The translations under genes were made by a program, and so were the position numbers. This document shows, piece after piece, positions 31,558-40,467 of a stretch of 59,588 nucleotides of DNA (its first letter is position 1; each line of letters starts with the position of its first letter). This DNA comes from Heliomarina baculiformis (GTDB taxonomy: Bacteria > Pseudomonadota > Alphaproteobacteria > Rhodobacterales > Rhodobacteraceae), in assembly GCF_019966545.1 (NCBI RefSeq), contig NZ_JAIMIC010000016.1:1-59588 (forward strand). The letters are read 5' to 3'. The notes beneath the pieces were generated by a model. The model was given only the letters and a program-made list of their open reading frames with translations. It did not search any database and was not told the origin of the DNA.

Positions 31558-34175
31558 AAGATACCGAACTCTTTGATTGGCTGTCGGGTGAGGCGCTTCG
31601 TGATGATATTATCAGGTTGACTCAGATCACAGTGGCGACTGAGATAACAAATCTGGACGCAATCCATGAATCCGCTGACCCAAAGAAGAGCTTTGACTGG
31701 CAGCAGCTTCTTTTGGCCGGAAGCCTTTTGGCCAGATCAACCGAACGAACGCATCAGGAGGCGGCGCTGCGGATCGCAACCGCTGCCGTCACACTCGAAA
31801 CTTCGCCGGAAGTGCGGGATGCGGGGGCTGTCCTCCTCGAAAAGCTGTCCAATCGCAGGTCCGTCGAGCTGGCAATACTGCGAAACCGGATCGCTCCCGA
31901 TCTTGAGGGCAGACTGGGCGTGTCGATGCGCCTTGAAGCCAACAGAAGACGTTTCGAGGACTCGATACTCCTTGAATCGAGCGGAAAATGGATAGGCGTC
32001 AACGATTTTCAGAAAGAACTATGGGCGGGCGCCTCTTCCGGCGCCGGCTGGCTTTCAGCGTCCGCGCCAACCGCGTCCGGAAAAACTTACCTCGTTTTGC
32101 AGTGGCTGCTCGATCACGTTCGCACGAGCAAGACAAAGATCGCCGTTTACCTTGCCCCAACCCGGGCTTTGGTGAGTGAGATTGAACTCAGTCTGAAGGA
32201 GCTATGTCAGTCGGACACCGGCATCGAGATCACGTCGCTACCGCTGACGGAAGTTTATTTCTCATCTACGACGGGAGACAAGAAAGCCGTCTTCGTATTC
32301 ACGCAGGAGCGTTTGCACCTGCTTGTCAATCTTCTCGGGGAGGACTTCAGTGTAGACCTTCTCATTGTTGATGAAGCGCACAAGATCGGAGACAATCAGC
32401 GTGGTGTAATACTGCAGGATGCAATCGAGCGGGTGTCTCGGCAGAACCCGATGATGAAGGTCGTGTTTGTAAGTCCTTCGACACAAAATCCCGGAGAACT
32501 GCTTGAGGATGCGCCGAACGATATGCCGAAAACGTCGGTCAATACCGATATGCCAACCGTTCTGCAGAACGTGATCCTAGCCGAGCAAGTGCCTCGGAAG
32601 CCCAAGGAGTGGTCGCTGGACCTTGTCTGGGGCGATTCACCCATACCACTGGGCACGCTTAAACTGTCAAACAAGCCTGCGGGCCTGAAAAAAAGGCTGG
32701 CGTTTATCGCAGCGGCGGCAGGCGGTCGCGGCGGCACACTGGTTTACTGCAACGGCGCGGCTGAAGCGGAGGACGTCGCGCTCCTTATCAGCCAGTTGGA
32801 AGGCTCGGAGAAGACAGATGATCAGGAATTGCTGGACCTGGCTGATCTGGCCCGCAAAGGGGTCCACCGTAATTATCAGCTCGCGCCGCTGGTCGAACGT
32901 GGTGTCGCTTTTCACTATGGAAACATGCCCTCTCTCATCCGCACCGAGGTTGAGAGGCTGTTCCGCGACGGCAAGATAAGATTTCTTGCCTGCACCTCGA
33001 CGCTGATTGAAGGAGTAAATCTCTCTTGCAGGACCATCGTTGTGCGCGGTCCCCGGAAGGGCCGTGGGAACCCGATGGAGCCGCACGACTTCTGGAACCT
33101 CGCGGGACGGGCCGGTCGCTGGGGAAACGAATTCCAAGGCAATATTATCTGTATCGATCCAAAGGATGAAAAAGCATGGCCCGTCGGCGTGCCGAAGCGC
33201 TCACGCTACCCGATCAAGAGAGAAACTGACGTCGTTATATCTTCCACCGATGAACTGGCTGCGTATCTTGAGAACAGAAACATCGACTCTTTGGCCGATC
33301 TTGCGCAAGGCGAAGAATTCGAACAGGTCGGGGCTTACCTCCTCAATACATATATTCGTCTTGGTACGCTTTCCGATGCCGCATTTGCGAAACGGCATTC
33401 TCCAGATGCGCTCCGGAAACTCGATAGAAGCCTCGAAGGTATTTCGGCGCTGATCAATATTACGCAGGATGTTCTAGTAAGACATCCAGGCGTCAGCGCG
33501 GTGGGCCTGCAGCGTTTGCTGGAAGCTTTTCGAAAGTACGAAGGCAATATCGAAAATCTGCTGCTCGCGCCTTCGGAAAGCGTCGATGCGTACGACAGGT
33601 ACGTCACCGTCATGCGACGGATTAACGCAAATTTGTATCCTGTCTTCCTGCCAGACAGTCTCATTCCCCTGCACGCGCTCGTGGTTGTCGAGTGGCTGAA
33701 AGGATTGTCTTTGGCTGCAATTATCAGGAAGCGTATAGAGTATCAGCAACGAAACAACAGATCGTTCAAGCTTCCAGTGCTCATTCGCGAAACGATGAGC
33801 ATGGTGGAAGAGACAGCAAGATTCAAGGCACCGAAGTATATTTCCGCCTATATGGATGTCCTCCGCCTGTTCTTGACTGAAGCCGAGCGCGAGGACCTGA
33901 TTGATGAAGACTTTGACATCGGGATAGCGCTTGAGTTTGGCGTCTCCAGCATCACGCTTCTCTCATTAATGGAACTAGGGCTTTCCCGCATGTCTGCGGT
34001 GGCCTTGTATGAGAAGATTGCGCGCGACGATCTGGACAAGGAAGGTTGCCTGGCCTGGATTAATCAGCATGGCCCGAATTTCGCCGGGATGGACCTGCCT
34101 AACCTTATCGTCAGGGAAACGCTGCAGGTATCGGGCCTTGATGATCCGGAAGCGGGCCACGAATTCAGCGAATAG
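31554..34175 (+). CDS. hamB: Hachiman system helicase HamB
   Basis: 873 residues. It is an SF2 helicase of Ski2-like layout: Walker A APTASGKT at 171-178, APTRALVSEIE (motif Ia), VDEAHKIGD at 272-280 (motif II), TSTLIEGVNL (motif V) and FWNLAGRAGRWG (motif VI). The N-terminal ~150 residues and C-terminal ~300 residues are specific to the family. In Hachiman, HamB senses DNA damage-like or phage DNA structures and releases HamA. The ATG at 31554 overlaps the hamA stop, and the pair of a DUF1837 protein and a large helicase is diagnostic of the system. Confidence 0.9.
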   Translation: MKDTELFDWLSGEALRDDIIRLTQITVATEITNLDAIHESADPKKSFDWQQLLLAGSLLARSTERTHQEAALRIATAAVTLETSPEVRDAGAVLLEKLSNRRSVELAILRNRIAPDLEGRLGVSMRLEANRRRFEDSILLESSGKWIGVNDFQKELWAGASSGAGWLSASAPTASGKTYLVLQWLLDHVRTSKTKIAVYLAPTRALVSEIELSLKELCQSDTGIEITSLPLTEVYFSSTTGDKKAVFVFTQERLHLLVNLLGEDFSVDLLIVDEAHKIGDNQRGVILQDAIERVSRQNPMMKVVFVSPSTQNPGELLEDAPNDMPKTSVNTDMPTVLQNVILAEQVPRKPKEWSLDLVWGDSPIPLGTLKLSNKPAGLKKRLAFIAAAAGGRGGTLVYCNGAAEAEDVALLISQLEGSEKTDDQELLDLADLARKGVHRNYQLAPLVERGVAFHYGNMPSLIRTEVERLFRDGKIRFLACTSTLIEGVNLSCRTIVVRGPRKGRGNPMEPHDFWNLAGRAGRWGNEFQGNIICIDPKDEKAWPVGVPKRSRYPIKRETDVVISSTDELAAYLENRNIDSLADLAQGEEFEQVGAYLLNTYIRLGTLSDAAFAKRHSPDALRKLDRSLEGISALINITQDVLVRHPGVSAVGLQRLLEAFRKYEGNIENLLLAPSESVDAYDRYVTVMRRINANLYPVFLPDSLIPLHALVVVEWLKGLSLAAIIRKRIEYQQRNNRSFKLPVLIRETMSMVEETARFKAPKYISAYMDVLRLFLTEAEREDLIDEDFDIGIALEFGVSSITLLSLMELGLSRMSAVALYEKIARDDLDKEGCLAWINQHGPNFAGMDLPNLIVRETLQVSGLDDPEAGHEFSE

Positions 34176-34193
34176 AGTAGAGAGGAAGCGATT

Positions 34194-34481
34194 ATGCCCG
34201 CAAAGCCAGTAGAGATCGGATCGCTCTCATTCGCGAGGAAAGGAGACGCAAACGACTTTTTTAGGGATATGCTGTACAAATATGAACTGGGTGACAAGGT
34301 AACCAATGAAGACGCCGAAATACTAACGCATCTCATGCATATGCATCCCGAAGCCGCCGAAAAGATCGGCCCGGGAATTGAAAGCTTCAGTGTAAGAACG
34401 GCGGATTACGGAACGCGCTGCTTCTGGGTCAACCGCGTCGATGGAACGACAGAAAAATTCTCCTTTCGAGCGTGTTACTGA
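34194..34481 (+). CDS. small DUF3223/DCL-like protein linked to Hachiman
   Basis: 95 residues. The pattern SFARKGDANDFFRDMLYKYELGD, ILTHLMHMHPEAAEKIGPGIESFSV and TRCFWVNRVDGTTEKFSFRAC matches DUF3223, a fold found alone, fused to HNH nucleases, and in plant DCL proteins needed for chloroplast rRNA maturation. It begins 18 bases after the hamB stop with GAGAGGAAG upstream, so it is probably the third gene of the Hachiman operon. Its role is unknown. Options are an accessory, an RNA-binding regulator, or a passenger. The family call is from memory of the pattern. Confidence 0.72.
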   Translation: MPAKPVEIGSLSFARKGDANDFFRDMLYKYELGDKVTNEDAEILTHLMHMHPEAAEKIGPGIESFSVRTADYGTRCFWVNRVDGTTEKFSFRACY

Positions 34482-34712
34482 TCATCAACACAGAGCTGCC
34501 ATCGGCTATCGCTCATTAATTGGCTCGTATTCGAGTTTATGCTCTTCCTGGTGTGCGGTGACCTGCCACTGGGCTCTGATCCAGCCATGACTGGTGCCCG
34601 GTTGGTCTTAAGCTGCCTACGGATTCTGGACCGCCGAAAGGTGGAGGATCCGGTTGCCGAAAACAAACGCGAAATACATGCTATGCGAAATCTTCTTCTC
34701 TAAAATTCAATC
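34482..34712. other. intergenic region after Hachiman operon
   Basis: About 230 bp without a credible gene. It separates the rightward Hachiman genes from the leftward WGR gene, so it is a convergent gap in which terminators would be expected. No clear hairpin with a T-tract was identified. Confidence 0.4.
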
Positions 34713-35015
34713 TTAGTTCTGCGCCACGGCTGCCCTATACCCTCGCTGCTTTTTGCTAGCATGGAGCTTCATGAGCGCCGTGACAGCCTTGCCCTCGTCA
34801 TCATGAAATTCGATCATCATCTGCCCTCGAAACCCGATACGGCCCCATTCCCGCACGAGGCATGCGCCGCCAAACAGGTCTGGTTGAACACTCATTCTAT
34901 AGAAGCGCCGCATGTTGATAGACAGGTCGACCCGCTTGAGATCGACTGTCGTCGGGAACACTTCCATTTGCTGCATCGTATCCAACATATTGGGCAATCC
35001 CTTCTCATGTGTCAC
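34713..35015 (-). CDS. single-domain WGR protein
   Basis: 100 residues, most of it one WGR domain: MRRFYRMSVQPDLFGGACLVREWGRIGFRGQMMIEFHDDEGKAVTALMKLHASKKQRGY. The Trp-Gly-Arg motif is at about residues 57-59. WGR domains bind nucleic acid in PARPs and in the MolR family. Stand-alone versions are common on alphaproteobacterial plasmids, but their role is not established. The start could be the ATG at 35015 or one 27 bases later. It is divergent from the DUF2235 gene, with a 147-bp gap that should hold both promoters. Confidence 0.83.
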   Translation of the reverse strand: MTHEKGLPNMLDTMQQMEVFPTTVDLKRVDLSINMRRFYRMSVQPDLFGGACLVREWGRIGFRGQMMIEFHDDEGKAVTALMKLHASKKQRGYRAAVAQN

Positions 35016-35162
35016 AATATCAGGTAGACATATGTGTTTCCACTATGTTCTAATTTTTCCCGACTCGGGCGAAACATTTCCGCTGCACTCTCTCCTAGCT
35101 TGGCAGAACTGCTGCAGGTTTAGGATTTTGACTGTACTTCGTGTTCTTGAATAGGGCGACAA
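35016..35162. promoter_or_regulatory. divergent promoter region between WGR and DUF2235 genes
   Basis: A 147-bp gap between two divergent genes, AT-rich at both ends (for example around 35030-35060). It must contain both promoters if each gene is transcribed alone. No box is clear enough to mark. Confidence 0.35.
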
Positions 35163-36584
35163 ATGGTAAAGAACATCTGCATATTCTCGGACGGAACCGG
35201 CCAGATGGGTGGCGCCAGGCCAGACCAACGGCTGTCGAATGTTTACAAGATGTATCGAGCCATGCGTCCCGGCCCAGATTCACCAATTAGCCCTAAGGAC
35301 CAAGTGGCTTTTTACGACCCGGGCTTGGGAACAGGAGAACGCGGTGGGTTTTTCGGTCGGATCAAGCCCATCCTGGAAAGCGCCGTCGGAACTGGCATCG
35401 ACCACAACATAATCGATTGCTACGAGCAGATCATCGCCCATTACGAGCCCGGCGACCGTGTGTTGCTGTTTGGGTTCTCGCGCGGGGCCTACACAGTAAG
35501 AGCACTTGCAAACGTTATGAACCTCTGCGGTGTCCCGACGCAGATGCCAGATGGTTCGCCGGTCCCGCGTTACGGCCCCGGATTGCGCAAGATCGCCAAG
35601 GACGCTGTAAAATTCGTGTATAATCACGGTGCTGGAAAACCGCGCGGACAAGATCCTTACTTCAAGAACCGTGAAGAACTCGGCAAGCGATTTCGCAAGA
35701 AGTATTCGAGCTTTCCGCTCGTAGGCGAAGAAAATCAGGGAAACGTTCAGCCAACATTCATCGGGGTCTTCGACACGGTGGCATCACTGCGAACGGCAGT
35801 TGTCCGCACCTTGGTCTGGGGCGTCACGTTCGGGGTCGGGGCGGCTTTGGCCGCAGGCGTTGCACTCGGATGGTCTTGGCTTTTGGTTGTTCCGCTTGGC
35901 GTACTTCTAGTCGCGCTTCTTTGGCAGCTAGGTTCCCTGTTGCTCGACAACTTCAAGTATTTCTCGGACGATCCCGAGCGCAAACTGAAGCTCTGGCGCC
36001 CAACCGATTGGCCGCAGATTCTCAAGACGGGTCATTTCGCGGCTTGGAACAAGCGCAACTACGACAAGTGGCTGGATCCCGATGTCCAACACGCCCGTCA
36101 CGCCATGGCGATCGACGAAGACCGTGCTGACTTTCCAAGGGTTGGATGGGCATCGAAGGCGGCCGCGATTGAGACCAAAGATCGAGAGCCGAAGTGGTTG
36201 AAGCAGGTCTGGTTCCCGGGCTGTCATAGCGACATCGGTGGAAGCTATCCTGAGGCAGAGTCCCGCCTGAGCGATATCGCCCTCGATTGGATGGTCGACG
36301 AATTGAAAGACTGCGTGCCGTCGATCCAGATCAACGAGAACGTCTTGAACCGCGCCCCTGACCCTCTGGGTTTGCAGCACCGCGAAGACGCGATGGTAGC
36401 ATTTGGCCCCCTCCGCATCCGCTGGAAGAAGGGAATTCGCGCAGTTGGCGACGACTTCCCGCTCCATCCTTCAGTCGAAGAGCGCATGCGAGCCAAGGCC
36501 GTCGCCCAGTGTGGCGAGGTCAAACCCTACCGACCTGCCCAATTGAAAGAGCGACGCGACTTGAAATTCTACTACGACGAATAG
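35163..36584 (+). CDS. DUF2235 alpha/beta hydrolase with central membrane hairpin
   Basis: 473 residues. The N-terminus ICIFSDGTGQ, then AFYDPGLGTGE and the nucleophile elbow GFSRGAYTVRAL (about residues 104-115), define DUF2235, the fold of T6SS phospholipase Tle1. TFIGVFDTVASL and the later WFPGCHSDIGGSY supply the other conserved catalytic-region motifs. Between them lies a hydrophobic stretch at about 217-265 (LVWGVTFGVGAALAAGVALGWSWLLVVPLGVLLVALLW) that should form a membrane hairpin. It lies between cargo and virD4, tail to tail with the latter. It may be a lipid hydrolase acting in defence or competition, but no immunity or secretion partner is visible. Confidence 0.82.
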   Translation: MVKNICIFSDGTGQMGGARPDQRLSNVYKMYRAMRPGPDSPISPKDQVAFYDPGLGTGERGGFFGRIKPILESAVGTGIDHNIIDCYEQIIAHYEPGDRVLLFGFSRGAYTVRALANVMNLCGVPTQMPDGSPVPRYGPGLRKIAKDAVKFVYNHGAGKPRGQDPYFKNREELGKRFRKKYSSFPLVGEENQGNVQPTFIGVFDTVASLRTAVVRTLVWGVTFGVGAALAAGVALGWSWLLVVPLGVLLVALLWQLGSLLLDNFKYFSDDPERKLKLWRPTDWPQILKTGHFAAWNKRNYDKWLDPDVQHARHAMAIDEDRADFPRVGWASKAAAIETKDREPKWLKQVWFPGCHSDIGGSYPEAESRLSDIALDWMVDELKDCVPSIQINENVLNRAPDPLGLQHREDAMVAFGPLRIRWKKGIRAVGDDFPLHPSVEERMRAKAVAQCGEVKPYRPAQLKERRDLKFYYDE

Positions 36585-36602
36585 GGGACTAGTCGACGGC
36601 GC

Positions 36603-38510
36603 TCACCCTCCCAACAATTCCTCGATGAAGTCCTCCTGCCGGTCGAGCGCCGCCTTCCAATCCTTCGGCACGGCGGCTTCCCTTTCGAGCGTCTCGGGCT
36701 CGGGCTGCCCGCGTCCGGCCTCAATCGGCATCACGCTCATCGCGCGCGCTTCGCGCCGCTGCGATCGATCCCGGACAGGCGCACGTTCGGCTAGTTTCGC
36801 CTGGTCGTCTGCGCCGACCTCAAAGTCACCGCCCCAGGGCCCCACGCCCTGCACACTCGGCGGATAGGGGAACGGCTTGCCGTCCTGGCGGGCCAGCATG
36901 TCCTTGAAGAACGGATCGTCGTAATACTTGATCCGGCTAGCCTTGATAGGGTGCTGGGGCGAAGCGAGGATTATGACCTCGTCGGGATCCATGAGGCGCG
37001 CTTCCGTCTCGGAAAGTAGCGGCCGCTCTTCCAGACGCGCCGAGGTCGAGGTCGCGCCAAGGAAGCCCTTGTTGCGACCGTACATCCGGGTCACCGCCTC
37101 GCGGGTGGTGCTGCCGACCGCGGCGGAGACCTCTTTCACCGTGCGCTGGTCCCGCGGGGTGATGTAGAGCTTCAGCCCTGCCCCGTTCTCGAGACTTTCA
37201 CGGCCCTCGGGCCCGTAAATCCGATCAAGCGAAGCCAGCGACTGCGCGATCATCGCGACGCGGCCGCCATAGCTTGCCAGCGAATGGATCGCCCGCTCGA
37301 GATAGGGCATCGCCCCCATCTGCTGGAATTCGTCGATCATCATCATGACGGGCCACGGCTCGTCCGGACCCGGCTCATTCAGGCGGATCGAGGCAATGAG
37401 ATCGGCGAACATCAGGCGTAGGAGCGGGGCGAGAGTCGCGATGTGATCCTCGGAGACGGCGATGTAGAGCGACTGCGGTTGCTTCCGAAAAGTCGAGAAA
37501 TCGAAGTCGCTCGCCTCGGTGGCCGAGCGCACCGCCGGGTTGTCCCATTGCTTGAGACCGGCGGTCATCAGCGCCTGGATGTTCGAGGTCAGCAGCCGCG
37601 ATGAGGCCGAGGCGGCGTTGGTCCAGAGCTCGCGCAGGATGTCTTCCTCGGCCTCGTCTGCATAGGTCTTGTACTGGGCGTTCTTGTATTCGCCCCCGGC
37701 GACGATCTTGTTCACCTCGCCAAGGTTCGGCGTGCCGCGCTGGATCGCCAGTAGGCAGGCCGCAACAAAGATCGACTTGCCAGCCTCGGAGAAGGTGTCG
37801 AGGGTCTTGTTGTCCTTGTCGAGGAAGAGGTCGGCCAGGATCGAGACCTCGGTGAAACGCTGCGCGAAGCTCGGGGCCTTGGCGATCCGTGCAAGCGGGT
37901 TGTAGCGATGCGTGGCATTGGCCCAATCAAACGGACTGAAGCGATAGACCTCGTCGCCGTTGAGCGCCCGAAGCCGTGCAGTCTTGTCAAAGTTCTCACC
38001 CTTCACGTCGAGTACCACGACCGATCCCGCGAAGCTCAGAAGGTTCGGGATCACAAAACCCACACCCTTACCGGCACGGGTCGGCGCCACCATCATCACA
38101 TGCGGGATCATCGTCGAGGAGATGAACTCCGCCTTCGAGATCGGCGCGCCAAGCTTGCCGCAGACGAAGCCTTTGCCAGGGGCCTGAAGCATGTCGTTCT
38201 TCTTCAGCTCCGCTTTGGTCTGCCAATGGGCAGAACCGTAATCGTCGCGCTCCTTCTTCCAGGTCCACGCCAGTGCCAGCGCGCCGAGGCCGATCGCGCC
38301 GAAGCCGACGGCACCAAACCCCACCTTGAAGGCCTCGGGGTGCGCTGCGCGTGTAGCTGCACTCGCCTTCCAGAGCGCCAGCATGTCGAAGCTGCCAAAG
38401 CCGGTTTTCAGGGCCAGCGTCAGGTAGAAGGCGGCGACAATGGTGCCGATGACGGCGCCGCAGATCACGCCGAAGAGGAGCGCAGCCCAGAGGGGAAGTG
38501 TCTTGGTCAT
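36603..38510 (-). CDS. virD4: VirD4/TraG type IV coupling protein
   Basis: 635 residues from the ATG at 38510, which has AGGGGGAG 9 bases upstream; the ATG at 38519 lies too close to that site. Two N-terminal membrane helices (LPLWAALLFGVICGAVIGTIVAAFYL and FGAVGFGAIGLGALALAWTW) are followed by the ATPase with Walker A APTRAGKGVGFVIPN, then VVLDVKGENFDKTA and the Walker B region MMMIDEFQQMGAMPYLERAI. It brings the relaxase-DNA complex to the VirB channel. It is separated from the relaxase gene by 16 bases and points opposite to virB. Confidence 0.95.
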   Translation of the reverse strand: MTKTLPLWAALLFGVICGAVIGTIVAAFYLTLALKTGFGSFDMLALWKASAATRAAHPEAFKVGFGAVGFGAIGLGALALAWTWKKERDDYGSAHWQTKAELKKNDMLQAPGKGFVCGKLGAPISKAEFISSTMIPHVMMVAPTRAGKGVGFVIPNLLSFAGSVVVLDVKGENFDKTARLRALNGDEVYRFSPFDWANATHRYNPLARIAKAPSFAQRFTEVSILADLFLDKDNKTLDTFSEAGKSIFVAACLLAIQRGTPNLGEVNKIVAGGEYKNAQYKTYADEAEEDILRELWTNAASASSRLLTSNIQALMTAGLKQWDNPAVRSATEASDFDFSTFRKQPQSLYIAVSEDHIATLAPLLRLMFADLIASIRLNEPGPDEPWPVMMMIDEFQQMGAMPYLERAIHSLASYGGRVAMIAQSLASLDRIYGPEGRESLENGAGLKLYITPRDQRTVKEVSAAVGSTTREAVTRMYGRNKGFLGATSTSARLEERPLLSETEARLMDPDEVIILASPQHPIKASRIKYYDDPFFKDMLARQDGKPFPYPPSVQGVGPWGGDFEVGADDQAKLAERAPVRDRSQRREARAMSVMPIEAGRGQPEPETLEREAAVPKDWKAALDRQEDFIEELLGG

Positions 38511-38526
38511 GGTGGTCATCTCCCCC

Positions 38527-40467
38527 TCAGAATTCCATCTCGTCATCGAGACCGCGATCAAGTTCTCTGGCACGGCCAAGATCACGCCCCAGCTCCTGCG
38601 CCTCTTGCTGGCCGCGAAGTCGTGCAACCTCGGTCGACTTGTCCTGCTGCAACCCGGCAGCGCGGTCGGTGAAGACCTGGTCGCCCGTTTCCTCAAACGT
38701 CATCTCAAGGAACTCCTGCGTGACGGTGATCTGATCGAGCTTGCTTGGCAGGGCCGCGTCCAGCACCTCGTAATTGCCGCGCCGAAGTTCGGCCAAGCCT
38801 TCCTCGCCCAGTTCCTTGAAGAGTTCGGATTGCAGGGTCCGCTCGACCGTCTCTTCCTGTTCCTCGGTGAGCTTGCCATCGCGCAACATGTCGGCGAGGT
38901 CCTGCAGGTAGGGATTTGGCGTCCGGTCGTCCTCGTCGATGAGCGGCAGCGTCGCCTCTTCCTCATCGGCAAGGGTTCGGCCAATCTCGACGCCCAGTTC
39001 TTTCGCGCGCTCCATCAGCGCGTCCATCACGCCGTCGACCTTCTCGAGCGCGGCGTCGAGTTGGTCGTCACTCGCGGTCTCCACGCTGAGACCGTCCTTC
39101 GCTAGCACCGCGTTCATGTCCCGCTCGACCCAGTCCTGTGCCATGCCGTAGTTCCGCGTGCCGCCCGCTGCGATCCGGGCCACCAGTTCCTCGCTGTCCA
39201 TGCCCACCTCCTCGGCGCGCTCGAGCACATCGCGCAGTCCATCGTCATTGCCGGACTGCAGCGCGACGATCAGCACCTCGCTGCCCGCCCCCGGCGGATA
39301 GGGTTCCTCGAGCTGCTTGCCGAAACGCGCACGCAGTTCCGGGTCCGGCACCATCTGCGACAGGTCCGCGATGATCGGTGCGGCTTTCGCCTCGAACGCA
39401 GCGCGCTCGGCCGGATCCAGTTCCTCGGCCTTGAGCCTCAGCGCCTCGATCGTACGCTCGGAATAGTCGATCGCGTCACCGACGGTCTTGATGTCCTTCA
39501 TGTCTATCTCTCCTTCGGTGAAGTTCCACGGCGTGCCCGAGCCAAGCCCGTCCGCCATGCCGCGTACGGCGCGCGCCATGTGGCGTTGGTCCATCCGGTC
39601 CAACAGGTCGGCGAGGTTCTTGTAGTCCTTGGCGAAGCCCACCACCTGCGCCTGCGCGATGGCGGATTCCTGGGCCGTCATGACGATCTCGCGCGGCAGG
39701 CGGGCCTCTTCCTTGGCGCGGTAGATCTCCTCGATCCCGGCGGGCTTCTCGAAGATGCCGCGCTCTAGCCGGGTGGTGGCGTCGAGTATGACACCGTAGC
39801 GTTCCGCAATCTCGGCCTGCTTCTCGCGCATGAGCTGCGGCGACATCACGCCCTCGGCCCAACAGGAGAACCAGGTGCCGTTTTCGAGGCCGCGATTGTT
39901 CAGGATGATGTGCGCATGCTTGTGCGCCCGGTCGTCATGAACCGCGAGGACATAGTCCCATTGGTCGCCGTATTCGCCGCTCTCAAAGAAATGTTCCGTC
40001 CAGTCCATCGCGATGTCGCGGACCTGGTCGACCGTCACGTCGGTCGGGAAGGAGAGCAGCATGTGCGAGGTGAAGCCGAGCTTGGTCGAGCACCGCCAGG
40101 TCCCGGCCCAATCCTCGATGATGTCTTCCTTCTGCTCCTCAGAAAGCACCGCCGCATCGGTCAGCGCGTTGGTCATCGTCGAGTAGGTGTAGATGGCCTT
40201 GTCGTTGATGTAGGAGATCTGTGCACCGAGCGAGGCACGCGTCTTGCAGCCCCCTGCCCGGATCCGCTTGAAGACCGCCGCGCGGCTCTGACCCGTGGCC
40301 GCCTTCAGCGCGTTGCGCGCCGACAGGGATCCAACACGCGCGAAGCTCCGCCCCTGCCGACGGCCCGCCAGCCGCGCGTCGATCCGCGCCGCGGCCTGAC
40401 CCCGGATGCGCTCATCCTCCCAGAGCCGACCCATGACCGAGGCGTAGAGGGCGAGCGGATCAGCCAT
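38527..40467 (-). CDS. virD2: VirD2-type relaxase (MOBP-like)
   Basis: 646 residues. The nickase domain has the metal-binding triad HDDRAHKHAHIILNNR (His177, 182, 184, 186), with candidate catalytic Tyr residues around 86-95 (SYINDKAIYTYS). Upstream, SHMLLSFPTDV is typical of motif-region strands. The C-terminal half is acidic and helical and should contain the translocation signal. It nicks oriT, stays covalently bound to the strand and pilots it. Its start overlaps the virD1-like stop by 8 bases. A VirD2-type site is consistent with the candidate nic sequence just upstream of virD1. Confidence 0.92.
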   Translation of the reverse strand: MADPLALYASVMGRLWEDERIRGQAAARIDARLAGRRQGRSFARVGSLSARNALKAATGQSRAAVFKRIRAGGCKTRASLGAQISYINDKAIYTYSTMTNALTDAAVLSEEQKEDIIEDWAGTWRCSTKLGFTSHMLLSFPTDVTVDQVRDIAMDWTEHFFESGEYGDQWDYVLAVHDDRAHKHAHIILNNRGLENGTWFSCWAEGVMSPQLMREKQAEIAERYGVILDATTRLERGIFEKPAGIEEIYRAKEEARLPREIVMTAQESAIAQAQVVGFAKDYKNLADLLDRMDQRHMARAVRGMADGLGSGTPWNFTEGEIDMKDIKTVGDAIDYSERTIEALRLKAEELDPAERAAFEAKAAPIIADLSQMVPDPELRARFGKQLEEPYPPGAGSEVLIVALQSGNDDGLRDVLERAEEVGMDSEELVARIAAGGTRNYGMAQDWVERDMNAVLAKDGLSVETASDDQLDAALEKVDGVMDALMERAKELGVEIGRTLADEEEATLPLIDEDDRTPNPYLQDLADMLRDGKLTEEQEETVERTLQSELFKELGEEGLAELRRGNYEVLDAALPSKLDQITVTQEFLEMTFEETGDQVFTDRAAGLQQDKSTEVARLRGQQEAQELGRDLGRARELDRGLDDEMEF

